From assembly GCF_900101175.1 (NCBI RefSeq), contig NZ_FNFQ01000002.1:540793-604792 (forward strand): a stretch of DNA of 64,000 nucleotides, given 5' to 3'. This DNA comes from Stenotrophomonas pavanii. Lineage in GTDB: Bacteria; Pseudomonadota; Gammaproteobacteria; Xanthomonadales; Xanthomonadaceae. Under the pieces are notes generated by a model, which was given only the letters and a program-made list of their open reading frames with translations, made no database searches and was not told the origin of the DNA. Below, piece by piece: positions 19,240 through 27,827 of the stretch. Positions within the stretch are counted from its first letter, which is position 1, and each line of letters opens with the position of its first letter. Position numbers and translations under genes: made by a program.

Positions 19240-19886
19240 TGCGGGGGGACACAGTCCTCATGGACGGAAAAGCTCCTGCGTTCGATGGCACCGGCGCGTC
19301 GGGATTTTGACGCGCACGCAGCTTACTTCGAGGAGGCGGGGCTCGTCGAAGGGGGCTTGGGATGAAAAGCGCACTTGATCACAAAAAAGTGCGGTTAGCG
19401 CGACTAGTTGCCGAATCGAAGGCTGATAGCAGCCGGAACGGATTGAAAGTGCAAAGCCCAACGGAACTGGCCGGCGGCTTTCACAAGAGTCAATGTCAGT
19501 CTGATCTGGAACTGCATCAGAGCCCGCAGGACCCTCCCTAAGGGATGCGTCGAGGCACGTTCTGCTCAGTCACTCCTGAAGACCAATCACAAGCAAGGAG
19601 CCCCTGCCGTGTCCGCAAACACACCTGTGGACGTACCAGGACACCAGGACACGCGCGCGGAATCCGACACCGTAGAACCCCGTTCGCGCCAACGGTATAG
19701 AAGTCGAGCATCAGCCTACTTACAGCTCAAGCACTGCTGGACTACAAGTACATCGTCATTCAAACGAATAAGCATCTATCAAGCGCATCTGACCGCTCAA
19801 ATCTCAGCCACTTTGTCAGTTTTGCACTCCACACTCACTCGACAGGTCACAGCCTTCTGCCGGCCATACTTCTTCAACGCTGTAGT
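19240..19886. other. Intergenic stretch between the killing effectors and the DUF4189 gene
   Basis: About 650 bases with visibly lower GC than the flanks. No protein is supported. A GTG at 19609 has a good ribosome site (AAGGAG at about 19596) and opens a 202-codon frame, but only the first 93 codons lie outside the antisense DUF4189 gene, the composition is unlike the neighbouring proteins, and no domain is recognisable. It could be the 5' stub of a lost gene, or the leader region for genes on either side. Confidence 0.4.
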
Positions 19887-20423
19887 TCACCCTCTCACTA
19901 AAACGGGGAGACTGCACGCACTGTATACGACGTGGCATCCCTTCTGGGATGGATCGGCACAGTTCTTTTTGGCCGCCACCACTGCGAGAGCCTCCGAGGA
20001 ACCAGTCCCCAAACCACCTGCCGCACCCGCTCTATTCTCCGAGGGCATCACCCAAGCGGCGCATTGGTTTCTGTATTTCAGGATCATCTTGCAGTCGCGC
20101 GCCCCATTCCTACCACATTGTCGCAAGGCCTCGGACTCAGCTAGAGCCTCGCTATCGCGACCGACTACATCACCCGCGTCGCTCGTAGTCTCAGAAAACG
20201 CTATGGCCCCCCATTGATCCATATAGCGCATCCGTGGTTTCGAAGCCCCCCCTCGCTCCGTCGCCCCGGTATTGGCGCCAGGAATCGGAGCGCACCCTTG
20301 AACACCCTGTCCTCCGATTGGGTAAAAGCCAGGCGGACAGTTTCCCTCTGCAGTAGCAGTTCCCACAAAGCCCCACCCACCCATGACCATGAGAGTAAAG
20401 AGAGCGAGCAGAACCTTACGCAT
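19887..20423 (-). CDS. DUF4189 domain secreted protein
   Basis: A 178-residue protein starting MRKVLLALFTLMVMGGWGFV, with a Sec signal peptide ending TATAEG. The mature N terminus CPPGFYPIGGQGVQGCAPIPG is followed by the DUF4189 core: WGAIAFSETTSDAG, SEALRQCGRNGARDC, YRNQCAAWVM and AAKKNC, with several paired cysteines. DUF4189 proteins are small secreted proteins of unknown function, common near toxins and T4SS loci of Xanthomonadales. It is last in the virB operon, 25 bases after virB6, so it may be an accessory periplasmic component or an immunity factor. That role is inference. Confidence 0.72.
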   Translation of the reverse strand: MRKVLLALFTLMVMGGWGFVGTATAEGNCPPGFYPIGGQGVQGCAPIPGANTGATERGGASKPRMRYMDQWGAIAFSETTSDAGDVVGRDSEALAESEALRQCGRNGARDCKMILKYRNQCAAWVMPSENRAGAAGGLGTGSSEALAVVAAKKNCADPSQKGCHVVYSACSLPVLVRG

Positions 20424-20448
20424 ATAGATACCTCTCATAGCTCTTGGA

Positions 20449-21597
20449 TCAGTTGGGGTTATGCGCATTTCCACGGCTGCCCGCAGGGGTAGTACTGACG
20501 GCGGAGAAATTCGGCGCCGCAACTACGGTTCGGGTAGCACTCACTTCGCTGGGAGCGCTAGCTTGCGCAGGCGCGCTAGCCACCGAACCAGGTGGCTGTC
20601 CTTGCGGTCCGGGTTGCGCGGCAGGCGAACCACCGATCTGCGAATAGGCCATGAAGCTACCCAAGGTGCCTTGGAAGAACATCGCAGCCATCGGCGGCGA
20701 AGTGAGAATCAACGTCGTCAAAATCAAACCCATACCGCCCTGCTGCAAGGCCATGCTGGACATGCCTTCGGTGAAGTTCTCACCCATCAGGCTGCCGAGC
20801 AGGGTCGAGCCCCAGAAGGCCAGCGCAACCTTTGCAACCATCTTCATCGCGATCGCAGTCATTGCAGCCAACACCGCCATCGAAAACATCGTGCCTATGC
20901 CATACATCAGCCACTTCTGGAAAAGTTGCTTGGTCTGATCAAATAGCAGACAAAGAATGAACAATGGCCCAAGGCCAATGAACAGGGCTAATGCAACCTC
21001 ATAGAGAAGCAACATGGAGCCCGCTGTCACTGCAGGTCCGCCGGTTCCCATGCCGATGAACCACATGGCCCGCGTCTTGGCGTTGTCCAAGGTCACATCA
21101 CCCACCACGTCCAACGTGTCCACTGAAGCCAAGGCAAGCTGCATATAGCCAAGATTCTCATCGATGAGATCCTCCGGAGAGTCCTTCTTGCCGGTGATGA
21201 CCTGAGTAATCTCGTTCTTCACATCCTTATTCAGGAACGTATGAAGGTCGCGACCGAACATGGCCATGGTAGTAGCTACCGACACGATCAACGCTGCCCT
21301 CGCCATGTTGGTGACAAGGATCATCATCGAGTCCCGGCTGCGACCCGTCGCTATCCGGAAGCCCTGGATAAGAACCCAAAGCGTCATGAGCGTCAGCGCG
21401 ATGGCCCCAACCCACTTCATCATTCTCCCGAGCAATGCGATACCGAAATCCGCAATCTCCTTGTGGAGATAATCGAGGATCAGACGAAAGAACATGAAGT
21501 CGCCAACCGACGACGTCACGTGCAGGTTTTGCAGCATATCCAGCGCACTTGAACCAAACATGCCGCCCACCATCCCTAGACTCATGACTTCACCCAA
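20449..21597 (-). CDS. virB6: T4SS inner-membrane protein VirB6
   Basis: A 382-residue polytopic inner-membrane protein of the VirB6/TrbL family, part of the inner-membrane complex and substrate path. Several hydrophobic helices are visible (WVGAIALTLMTLWVLIQGF; ALFIGLGPLFILCLLFDQTK, the conserved VirB6 core; MGLILTTLILTSPPMAAMFF). A large periplasmic loop lies between them (KDVKNEITQVITGKKDSPED). The C-terminal ~65 residues are Pro/Ala/Gln-rich and probably disordered. It follows virB5 by 35 bases. This part of the operon uses more A/T-ending codons than virB7-virB4. Confidence 0.92.
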   Translation of the reverse strand: MGEVMSLGMVGGMFGSSALDMLQNLHVTSSVGDFMFFRLILDYLHKEIADFGIALLGRMMKWVGAIALTLMTLWVLIQGFRIATGRSRDSMMILVTNMARAALIVSVATTMAMFGRDLHTFLNKDVKNEITQVITGKKDSPEDLIDENLGYMQLALASVDTLDVVGDVTLDNAKTRAMWFIGMGTGGPAVTAGSMLLLYEVALALFIGLGPLFILCLLFDQTKQLFQKWLMYGIGTMFSMAVLAAMTAIAMKMVAKVALAFWGSTLLGSLMGENFTEGMSSMALQQGGMGLILTTLILTSPPMAAMFFQGTLGSFMAYSQIGGSPAAQPGPQGQPPGSVASAPAQASAPSEVSATRTVVAAPNFSAVSTTPAGSRGNAHNPN

Positions 21598-21632
21598 TAA
21601 TTGAATACGACCCCGGAAGGCCGATTTCGGTA

Positions 21633-22478
21633 TTACAGCGACAGTGCACCCTTGAGGGCCGCAGCCTTTACCACAGTTCCAAGCGGAGAGCGGGTACCTT
21701 TAAGTGCTCGTTCCGTCAGGAACTGCTGCTGGCTCTCCAGCGCGGAGATCTGGCGGTCATACATCTTTATCTGGGTTTCCCAGGCCGCAAAATCCGCCTT
21801 CATATAGGCATCGGACACCTGGGTATTCGCCATTGTCTCGGTCATCCCACCTTCAGTGGATGTCAGATTCCGGATGTCCTTGATCTTGTCGAGCACGGAA
21901 CGCATTTGCGGCAGCGTATCCTGAACAACAGCAATGGTTTCATTGTACTTTTTGTTTTCAATCATCTGGATCGCTGCACATATCTGCTTCTGCTGCGCAG
22001 CGATGTCCCCCTTGGGGTTGAGCTTCATCGCCGAAAGCAGATCGCCGATGCCGCCGACCACCCCGAGACCGCATCGCTCAGCCACATTCCAATCCGCCTC
22101 AACAGGCGTCAGCTTGATGCCACCGGGCATATTAGGAGACGCAATGATCTGCTGGAATTTGGCAAGCTTCTGCAGCCAGTTCTGAGTGGTCTCGTAGAAG
22201 CGTTGGTACTGGAGGCCATACTCGGCGAATGCCTCTGCCTGCGACGCAAGGGTATGAACCTCCGTCATCGTGCCGTTGAAGAGATTCATACCGATCTCGA
22301 CAACAGGAAGTGTGTAGGCCTGAACAGGAACAGCCATCATCCCGGCCAGTGACAGCGCCAGCATCGTGTTCCTGACGCGGTTGGTGGCACTTGATGATTT
22401 TCTGATACGAATGGCGGCCATGTTCTTCTCCATGAAATTCAAGGAATTCACGCTTTTCACACCGTCGGCAGCACTCAT
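21633..22478 (-). CDS. virB5: T4SS minor pilin VirB5
   Basis: A protein of up to 281 residues, assigned as VirB5 (tip adhesin of the pilus) from position and structure. A Sec signal (NTMLALSLAGMMAVPVQAYT) precedes a mostly helical mature protein with coiled-coil-like stretches (QAEAFAEYGLQYQRFYETTQNW, near the start; DRQISALESQQQFLTERAL near the end). The ATG at 22478 overlaps the virB4 stop (ATGA) and has GAGG before it, which supports coupling. An ATG at 22421, preceded by GGAG, gives a more normal signal peptide length. Either start leaves the mature protein unchanged. Confidence 0.85.
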   Translation of the reverse strand: MSAADGVKSVNSLNFMEKNMAAIRIRKSSSATNRVRNTMLALSLAGMMAVPVQAYTLPVVEIGMNLFNGTMTEVHTLASQAEAFAEYGLQYQRFYETTQNWLQKLAKFQQIIASPNMPGGIKLTPVEADWNVAERCGLGVVGGIGDLLSAMKLNPKGDIAAQQKQICAAIQMIENKKYNETIAVVQDTLPQMRSVLDKIKDIRNLTSTEGGMTETMANTQVSDAYMKADFAAWETQIKMYDRQISALESQQQFLTERALKGTRSPLGTVVKAAALKGALSL

Positions 22479-24919
22479 GCCGCGACCTCACTGTTGTTCG
22501 TTGACTTTCCCGAACCCTTCCGGTTCTTGTAGAAGTCTTCCAACCACTGTTCCGGCGTGAGCTCGTCCACGGTGATCCGGTTGCGGACTGCAGCGGTCTG
22601 CAACACCCGATGCATGATGTCGATGTTGTCGGTCGAGGCCGAGATCACTGAAAGGATGTCGTCCATGCCACGCAGGTTGAGCTGGCACACGCTGGAGGCA
22701 TGACCCTGCTTGACCAGGAAGCAGCGCGAGCGCTCGTCCAGGGCGGTAACCACCCTGAACTCGGCCTCGGTCAGCTTCAGGCCATCCATGTAGTCGCTCT
22801 TGCTGGCATTCGGGTTCGGCAGCAGGATCAGCGTGGCGGTCTGTTCGATCAGCGCGGCGGAGATATCACTCTTCAGCGCGTCCTCCGGGCTCTGCGTTGC
22901 GAAGATGCCGAGACCATTCTGCTTACGGATGGTCTTCTGCTTGTTCTTCGCGAATTCCTTCAGGCCACCCTCGCCGTCCAGGATCTTCCAGAACTCGTCC
23001 ATCACGTAGATCAGCGGACGACCATCGATCAACGACTCCAGGCGGTGCAGCAGGTAATTGATGACCGGCACGCGCACTTCGGGATTGTCGATGATGTCGG
23101 TGTAGTCGAAGCCGATGATGTTGGCCTTGCTCAGATCAACGGTGTCGACCGGATTGTCGAAGACCCAGCCCAGCGAGTTGCCCGAAGTCCAGCGGCGCAT
23201 GCGCGCATAGAGCCCATCGTCGCCCATATTGGGCAGGCTCTTCTGGAAGTTGGTCATGCTGCGCAGGTGCATCGGCGTATCGAGCATGCTTTCCACTGCG
23301 CGGTAGATGTCCTCTTCCTCGCGCGCACTGTACTCACGCTTGCCGGCCAGTACCTTGATCAGGTCGGCCAGGAACTGCACGTTGGATTCATTGTTCTCGC
23401 ACTGGAACGGGTTGAACCCGGTCGGCGCGCCGTTCTCCAGGGCCAGATAGTTACCACCGCAGGCGCGGACGAAAATCTCAGCACCACGGTCCTTGTCGAA
23501 GAAGAAGATGGTCGGTGACGGCTCGTACTTCTGAACCTGGCTGAGCAGGAAGTTGATCAGCGCGGTCTTACCGGTACCGGACTTACCAATCACCATGGTG
23601 TTGGCGATCGCCTTCTCGCCCAGCGAGTTCTCCGACGGATGGGTCGCGTGGAAATTGAAGTAGTACGGCTGGCCGTTGGTGGTCTGCAGCGTGGTGACGC
23701 AGTCGCCCCACGGGTTGTTGTGCTGCTTGCCGGTCGCGAAGTTGTGCAGCGGCGACAGGCCCAGGAAGTTCAGCGAGCTGACATTGGCCAGGCGGGTGCG
23801 GTAGCGCCAGTTGGCCGGCAGCTGCGAATAGAAGGACGAGGTAACCGCCAGGTCTTCCTTGGTCGACACGAAACCGGCATTGGACAGCTCGGCGCGCGTC
23901 GTGGCCACGTTCTGCGACAGCTTGGCCTGGCTGTCGCCGTAGACTGCCATGATGAAGTGGTACTCGCCCAGCACGAAATTACCCGACGACAGCTGATCCA
24001 TCGCCTGGTCCAGCTCGACGATCTGGCTGACTGCCTTGTCACCGGAGGAGATCATCATGCCCTTGGTGCGGTCGAGCACCTTGAGTGCGTCCTGACGCCC
24101 CATCGGGCTGAACGAATGGGTGATGACGTACTCGTAGTCCAGGTACTTCAGGCCGTTGAGGATGCCCGGGTAAGTCCCCTCGGCATACTCCTTGATATTC
24201 AGGATGGCGCCGAAGTGGTTGGCACCATTGGGGGTATTGATGACGAAGTCACCGGTCTTGGACGAGAACATGTGCCGGCTGACCGGCAGGTAGTCCTTGA
24301 TGGGTGCCGACAGCACCGGGACCGGCTCGTCAATGCGATTGATCAGGTAGCCGAACAGCTCCAGCGTTTCAGAGAACACCACGCCGTTCTTTGCCTCGTA
24401 CATTCCGAGGCGGTACGGCGCATAGTCGCGGATGACGGCCTCGACGTTGCCGGCCAGCTCCATCAACTTTTCTACTGCCTGCTCCTGCTCGGCGCGCAGC
24501 TTGTCCACGTTCGCCGACTTCTCGACGAAGCGCTTACCCGCCACCACGGGGCGGTAGATCATGGTCAGGTACAGCTCGTTCTGCATGATGCGCTGTGAGG
24601 ACAACATGCCCATGTACTGATCGGACACATCCTGGTTGAAGCGCTGCTTGTAGTTGCTCTTGCCCTTCAGGGTGCGGCGACGACGGATGTCATGCACCCA
24701 GAACGCCACGTTCACGAAATCGGGTGCGCGCAGCGTCTGCAGCAGGCGGTTAAACGTGTTGTGGCGATGCTCCAGCTCCCACTCCTCGCGGCCGACGAAC
24801 GGCAGCCCTTCCAGATGCCAGGTCAGCAGGTAGTCGCCGCCCGTGGTCTTGACCACGTTCGGGGAGACATGCGACGACAACGGGATGAACTCACTGATGG
24901 AGGTGTCAGGGCTGAACAT
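22475..24919 (-). CDS. virB4: T4SS ATPase VirB4
   Basis: An 814-residue AAA+ motor at the inner membrane that drives pilus biogenesis and substrate transfer. The CagE/VirB4 N-terminal domain includes YLLTWHLEGLPFVGREEWEL and SSKTGDFVINTPNGANHFGA. Walker A is VIGKSGTGKTALINF and Walker B is PLIYVMDEFWKIL, followed by GLGIFATQSPEDALKS. All key residues are intact and the length is typical. The start ATG at 24919 lies 81 bases after virB3; the 3' end overlaps virB5 by 4 bases. Confidence 0.96.
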   Translation of the reverse strand: MFSPDTSISEFIPLSSHVSPNVVKTTGGDYLLTWHLEGLPFVGREEWELEHRHNTFNRLLQTLRAPDFVNVAFWVHDIRRRRTLKGKSNYKQRFNQDVSDQYMGMLSSQRIMQNELYLTMIYRPVVAGKRFVEKSANVDKLRAEQEQAVEKLMELAGNVEAVIRDYAPYRLGMYEAKNGVVFSETLELFGYLINRIDEPVPVLSAPIKDYLPVSRHMFSSKTGDFVINTPNGANHFGAILNIKEYAEGTYPGILNGLKYLDYEYVITHSFSPMGRQDALKVLDRTKGMMISSGDKAVSQIVELDQAMDQLSSGNFVLGEYHFIMAVYGDSQAKLSQNVATTRAELSNAGFVSTKEDLAVTSSFYSQLPANWRYRTRLANVSSLNFLGLSPLHNFATGKQHNNPWGDCVTTLQTTNGQPYYFNFHATHPSENSLGEKAIANTMVIGKSGTGKTALINFLLSQVQKYEPSPTIFFFDKDRGAEIFVRACGGNYLALENGAPTGFNPFQCENNESNVQFLADLIKVLAGKREYSAREEEDIYRAVESMLDTPMHLRSMTNFQKSLPNMGDDGLYARMRRWTSGNSLGWVFDNPVDTVDLSKANIIGFDYTDIIDNPEVRVPVINYLLHRLESLIDGRPLIYVMDEFWKILDGEGGLKEFAKNKQKTIRKQNGLGIFATQSPEDALKSDISAALIEQTATLILLPNPNASKSDYMDGLKLTEAEFRVVTALDERSRCFLVKQGHASSVCQLNLRGMDDILSVISASTDNIDIMHRVLQTAAVRNRITVDELTPEQWLEDFYKNRKGSGKSTNNSEVAA

Positions 24920-25000
24920 ACGACTGCTTCCAAAGAGGTAGTGCCAAGGAGTTACAAAAGACCCGGCGGGCGCGGACGCCCGCCAGGCCGGATCCGGACC

Positions 25001-25309
25001 TCAATCCATTCGGGCCGGCTTGTCGCGGTAATGGTTGGGGTTGAATACCCACATGCCATCGTGCTCCTGCACGTTGCGGACTTTCAGCTTGAACATCAGG
25101 CGCAGGCCCAACAGGCGGAAGATCATTTCGTCACGCTTAGCCATCTGCCGCATGATGAAGACCGCCACCGGAATGGTGAGCAGGAACCAGAAGTTCGTGT
25201 ACATGCTGAGCAGCAGCAACCCGCCTGCCACCATGAAAAATGGCAGGTAGGGCACGCCCAGGAACATTGCGGGGCGCGTGCAGCCGCGGAACACGACGTT
25301 CTTATGCAC
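25001..25309 (-). CDS. virB3: T4SS protein VirB3
   Basis: A 102-residue inner-membrane protein that stabilises the VirB4-VirB6-VirB8 complex. It starts MHKNVVFRGCTRPAMFLGVP, the usual VirB3 N-terminal motif (FxGxTRPxMxxGVP), followed by two adjacent membrane helices (PFFMVAGGLLLLSMY; FWFLLTIPVAVFIMRQM) and the conserved AKRDEMIFRLL. Its start overlaps the end of virB2 by 8 bases. Confidence 0.92.
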   Translation of the reverse strand: MHKNVVFRGCTRPAMFLGVPYLPFFMVAGGLLLLSMYTNFWFLLTIPVAVFIMRQMAKRDEMIFRLLGLRLMFKLKVRNVQEHDGMWVFNPNHYRDKPARMD

Positions 25310-25709
25310 TGTAGTACTGGATCGCGTTGTTGATCAGGTAGTAAGTCGTGCTGCCGCCGGTGCACTTGCCGTCGCTGCCCTCGCCCAGCAGCATGCGCGC
25401 GATCTGGCCAGCGGCACCGATCAGCACGCCACCGATCAGGATCGGCGCGACGTCACCGATGCGCTTGTGCGCGAAGGCGATCTGGTAGCCGGCGAAGATC
25501 ACCGCGATGGTCACGACGGCGATCGAGGCCATGTTCAGCAGGCCGTTGATGTTGGAGAAGAAACCGCAGACCTTCTTGTCGGTGCCGCCGAAGTCGGTGC
25601 CGGTGGCGAACACCTGCGGGGCGAACAGTGCGCCAACGAAGATCGTGGCCATCAGCAGGGTCTTCAGCGTGCGCTGGGCCTGGACGAGGTCGAGATTGGA
25701 TCGCTTCAT
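25302..25709 (-). CDS. virB2: T4SS major pilin VirB2
   Basis: A 135-residue pilin precursor. MKRSNLDLVQAQRTLKTLL leads a long signal peptide ending APQVFA; a start at 25709 is chosen because the longer open frame passes through the intergenic region before it. The mature protein has two hydrophobic helices (MASIAVVTIAVIFAGYQIAF; VAPILIGGVLIGAAGQIARMLL) separated by the short basic loop AHKRIGD, as in VirB2/TrbC. Two cysteines (KKVC, GKC) could form a disulphide. The C-terminal YYLINNAIQYYSA extends beyond classic VirB2. Confidence 0.93.
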   Translation of the reverse strand: MKRSNLDLVQAQRTLKTLLMATIFVGALFAPQVFATGTDFGGTDKKVCGFFSNINGLLNMASIAVVTIAVIFAGYQIAFAHKRIGDVAPILIGGVLIGAAGQIARMLLGEGSDGKCTGGSTTYYLINNAIQYYSA

Positions 25710-25782
25710 GGATTGATTTCCTTGTTGATGGACTAACACAACTGAATCGACCAGCCGGGGGACTGGCCGTACCACGACTTCG

Positions 25783-26766
25783 TCAGAACACGAAGGCCGC
25801 ATCCCCTGCGGGAATCTGCTGCACCGGCGCAGCCTGCACCGGTGCGTTGAATGAATTGTCGCCACCGGCGACAGGCTGGTTGCGCTCGCTCCAGGGCCGC
25901 AGCATCACGGGCCCCTCATTGCCGGCGCCGGCAGCGCCTGGCAACTGCTGCGGCATGGCCATCGCCTGCGCAGCACCCTGCTGAGGCAGCTGCTGCGGCA
26001 TGCCACCGGCCTGTTGCTGGGGATAGCTGGCCCCTTGGGTGGGCTGCACCTGGGGCTGCATCATCCTGTCCACTGAACCCAGCACCACCTTGGACAGCGC
26101 CTGGTCGGCGAGATTCAGCAGACTGCCCCGCGCCATCGCACCGGTGGACGGGTACACGACATAGGCGCGTGCGGGATCTTCCGACGGCACGTACACCGGA
26201 CCATTGGACTGTGCAACGATGCGCGCCTGCGCCGGCGAAGCGAGCTGCGGATGATGCTCGACCTTCACTGTACGGCGCTCGCCGCGACTGACCACGTCGA
26301 TCGGTGCGACACCATTGCTGGCGACCTGCTGGCCGCGGCGGATCGAGTCGTAGATCTTCTGCACGTAGCCGTGACGGAAGCCGGTCTCGAAGTTGCCCGA
26401 GTAGTAGCAACTGAAAGACTTGCCCCAGTCACCGCCGGAGCGCTTGTAGCACTCGGCGAGGATGCGCGAACCGGCCTGCAGGTTCGGGCACTGCTGGAAG
26501 GCCTTCTCGTAGGAATCCAGCCCGTACTTGCCCAGGTTGTAGCGATTGACCTGGGCCAGCCCGATCGAGAAGTTGTAGCCCTTCTCTTCCAGCATCCGTA
26601 CCGTCGCAAGCGCTTCGTCCAGCGCCTTGGGCTGGCGCACCAGTGCACCGCCCACCACACCGATGGCGTAGGGATTGCGCGATGACTCGACGTTGATGAC
26701 GTGCTGCATCACCTCCATCGATACGGCCATCTCCGGGCACGCCATCATTTCCAGTCCTGGCAGCAT
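25783..26766 (-). CDS. virB1: T4SS lytic transglycosylase VirB1
   Basis: A 327-residue protein. Residues 10-160 form a lytic transglycosylase domain that opens the peptidoglycan for assembly of the channel: VMQHVINVESSRNPYAIGVV with catalytic Glu27, FSIGLAQVNRYNLGKYGL, and CYYSGNFETGFRHGYVQKIY. No signal peptide is evident at the chosen ATG, a known feature of the Xanthomonas-type VirB1. The C-terminal ~100 residues are Gln/Pro/Ala-rich and probably disordered. Only 3 bases separate it from virB11. Confidence 0.9.
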   Translation of the reverse strand: MLPGLEMMACPEMAVSMEVMQHVINVESSRNPYAIGVVGGALVRQPKALDEALATVRMLEEKGYNFSIGLAQVNRYNLGKYGLDSYEKAFQQCPNLQAGSRILAECYKRSGGDWGKSFSCYYSGNFETGFRHGYVQKIYDSIRRGQQVASNGVAPIDVVSRGERRTVKVEHHPQLASPAQARIVAQSNGPVYVPSEDPARAYVVYPSTGAMARGSLLNLADQALSKVVLGSVDRMMQPQVQPTQGASYPQQQAGGMPQQLPQQGAAQAMAMPQQLPGAAGAGNEGPVMLRPWSERNQPVAGGDNSFNAPVQAAPVQQIPAGDAAFVF

Positions 26767-26769
26767 CCT

Positions 26770-27813
26770 TCAGCCCTCCTGCCCCTGGGCACGCCCAGGA
26801 TTGAAGTCGATGCCGGTGATGTAGCGCGAACCGGCATGCGCCTTGATATGCACGACGATGTCGATGGTCATCATCAACAGCCGCTTGATCACGTTGAACT
26901 CCAGGCCCGAACCCTCGGCCGAAGCCTTCACCATCAGCGCCAGCTGGTCCCAGGTCTGTTCCGGACTGCCGGCGTGGCAGCTGGTGATCGACCCTGGGTG
27001 GCCGGACGCGCAGTTGCGGATGAAGTAGAACGCCTCGTCACCGCGCAGCTCGGCGAGGATGATGCGTTCGGGCTTCATACGCAGGCAGGCTTCCATGCAG
27101 CTCTTGGCGCTGACATTGCTGGTGCTTTGTCCACCCTTGGAATACAGCAGGTGCACGACATTGGGTTGGGTCAGAAACAGTTCGCGCGCGTCCTCGATCG
27201 TGACCAGGCGCTCGTTGTCCGGGATATGATTGACCAACGCTTTCATGAAGGTGGTCTTGCCGCTACCGGTCGCACCGGATACCACGATGTTCTTGCGGTA
27301 CATCACCGCACGCCGGAAGAACTCGGCGTATTCGCGCGAATGGCGCAGCTCCAGCAGCTCACGATCCTGCTCGCTGATGCTGCCATCGCTTTCCAGGATC
27401 TGGTTGAAGAAACCATCTTCGTGATACTGGCTGAGCGACTTGGTGTGCTTGGACGGCAAACGGATGGTGATCGACACCTTCCCCGCGTCACAGGCCGGCG
27501 GAATCACGAACTGCGCACGCTGGCCGGTGGGGAACGTGAGCGACACCACCGGATCGGCATCGGTGATGCGCTGGCCGGTGTTGCTCTCGTTCACCACTGC
27601 CGTGCAGAACTGCCGGGCCCGCTCGAACGTCAGGCTCGGCACGTCCACCCGCTGCCACCCTGCCCGGGTTTCCAGGTACAGCTCGCCGGGACGGTTGATG
27701 CAGATTTCCGTCACTTCCGGAGAAGTCATGTACTCGGCGATGCCCAGCACTTCGTACTGATAGCGCAGGAAATCGCTGGAGACGAGGGCGAGGGGTGACA
27801 CTTCGGCGTCCAT
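26770..27813 (-). CDS. virB11: T4SS ATPase VirB11
   Basis: A 347-residue hexameric traffic ATPase at the base of the channel. The N-terminal domain contains VTEICINRPGELYLETRAGW, typical of the family. Walker A is VVSGATGSGKTTFMKALV, the Asp box is VTIEDARELFL, and Walker B/His box regions follow (PERIILAELRGDEAFYFIRN; SGHPGSITSCHAGSPE). All are intact. It lies 14 bases after virB10 and ends 3 bases before virB1. Confidence 0.96.
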   Translation of the reverse strand: MDAEVSPLALVSSDFLRYQYEVLGIAEYMTSPEVTEICINRPGELYLETRAGWQRVDVPSLTFERARQFCTAVVNESNTGQRITDADPVVSLTFPTGQRAQFVIPPACDAGKVSITIRLPSKHTKSLSQYHEDGFFNQILESDGSISEQDRELLELRHSREYAEFFRRAVMYRKNIVVSGATGSGKTTFMKALVNHIPDNERLVTIEDARELFLTQPNVVHLLYSKGGQSTSNVSAKSCMEACLRMKPERIILAELRGDEAFYFIRNCASGHPGSITSCHAGSPEQTWDQLALMVKASAEGSGLEFNVIKRLLMMTIDIVVHIKAHAGSRYITGIDFNPGRAQGQEG

Positions 27814-27827
27814 GATCGTTCGTTGGG

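Noticed and set aside
19609..20217. 202-codon plus-strand frame with a good ribosome site
   Set aside because: More than half is antisense to the DUF4189 gene, which has a signal peptide and family motifs; composition is not protein-like.
22700..24598. Long plus-strand frames opposite virB4
   Set aside because: VirB4 has intact Walker motifs over the same region; the opposite frames have no domain or start signal.
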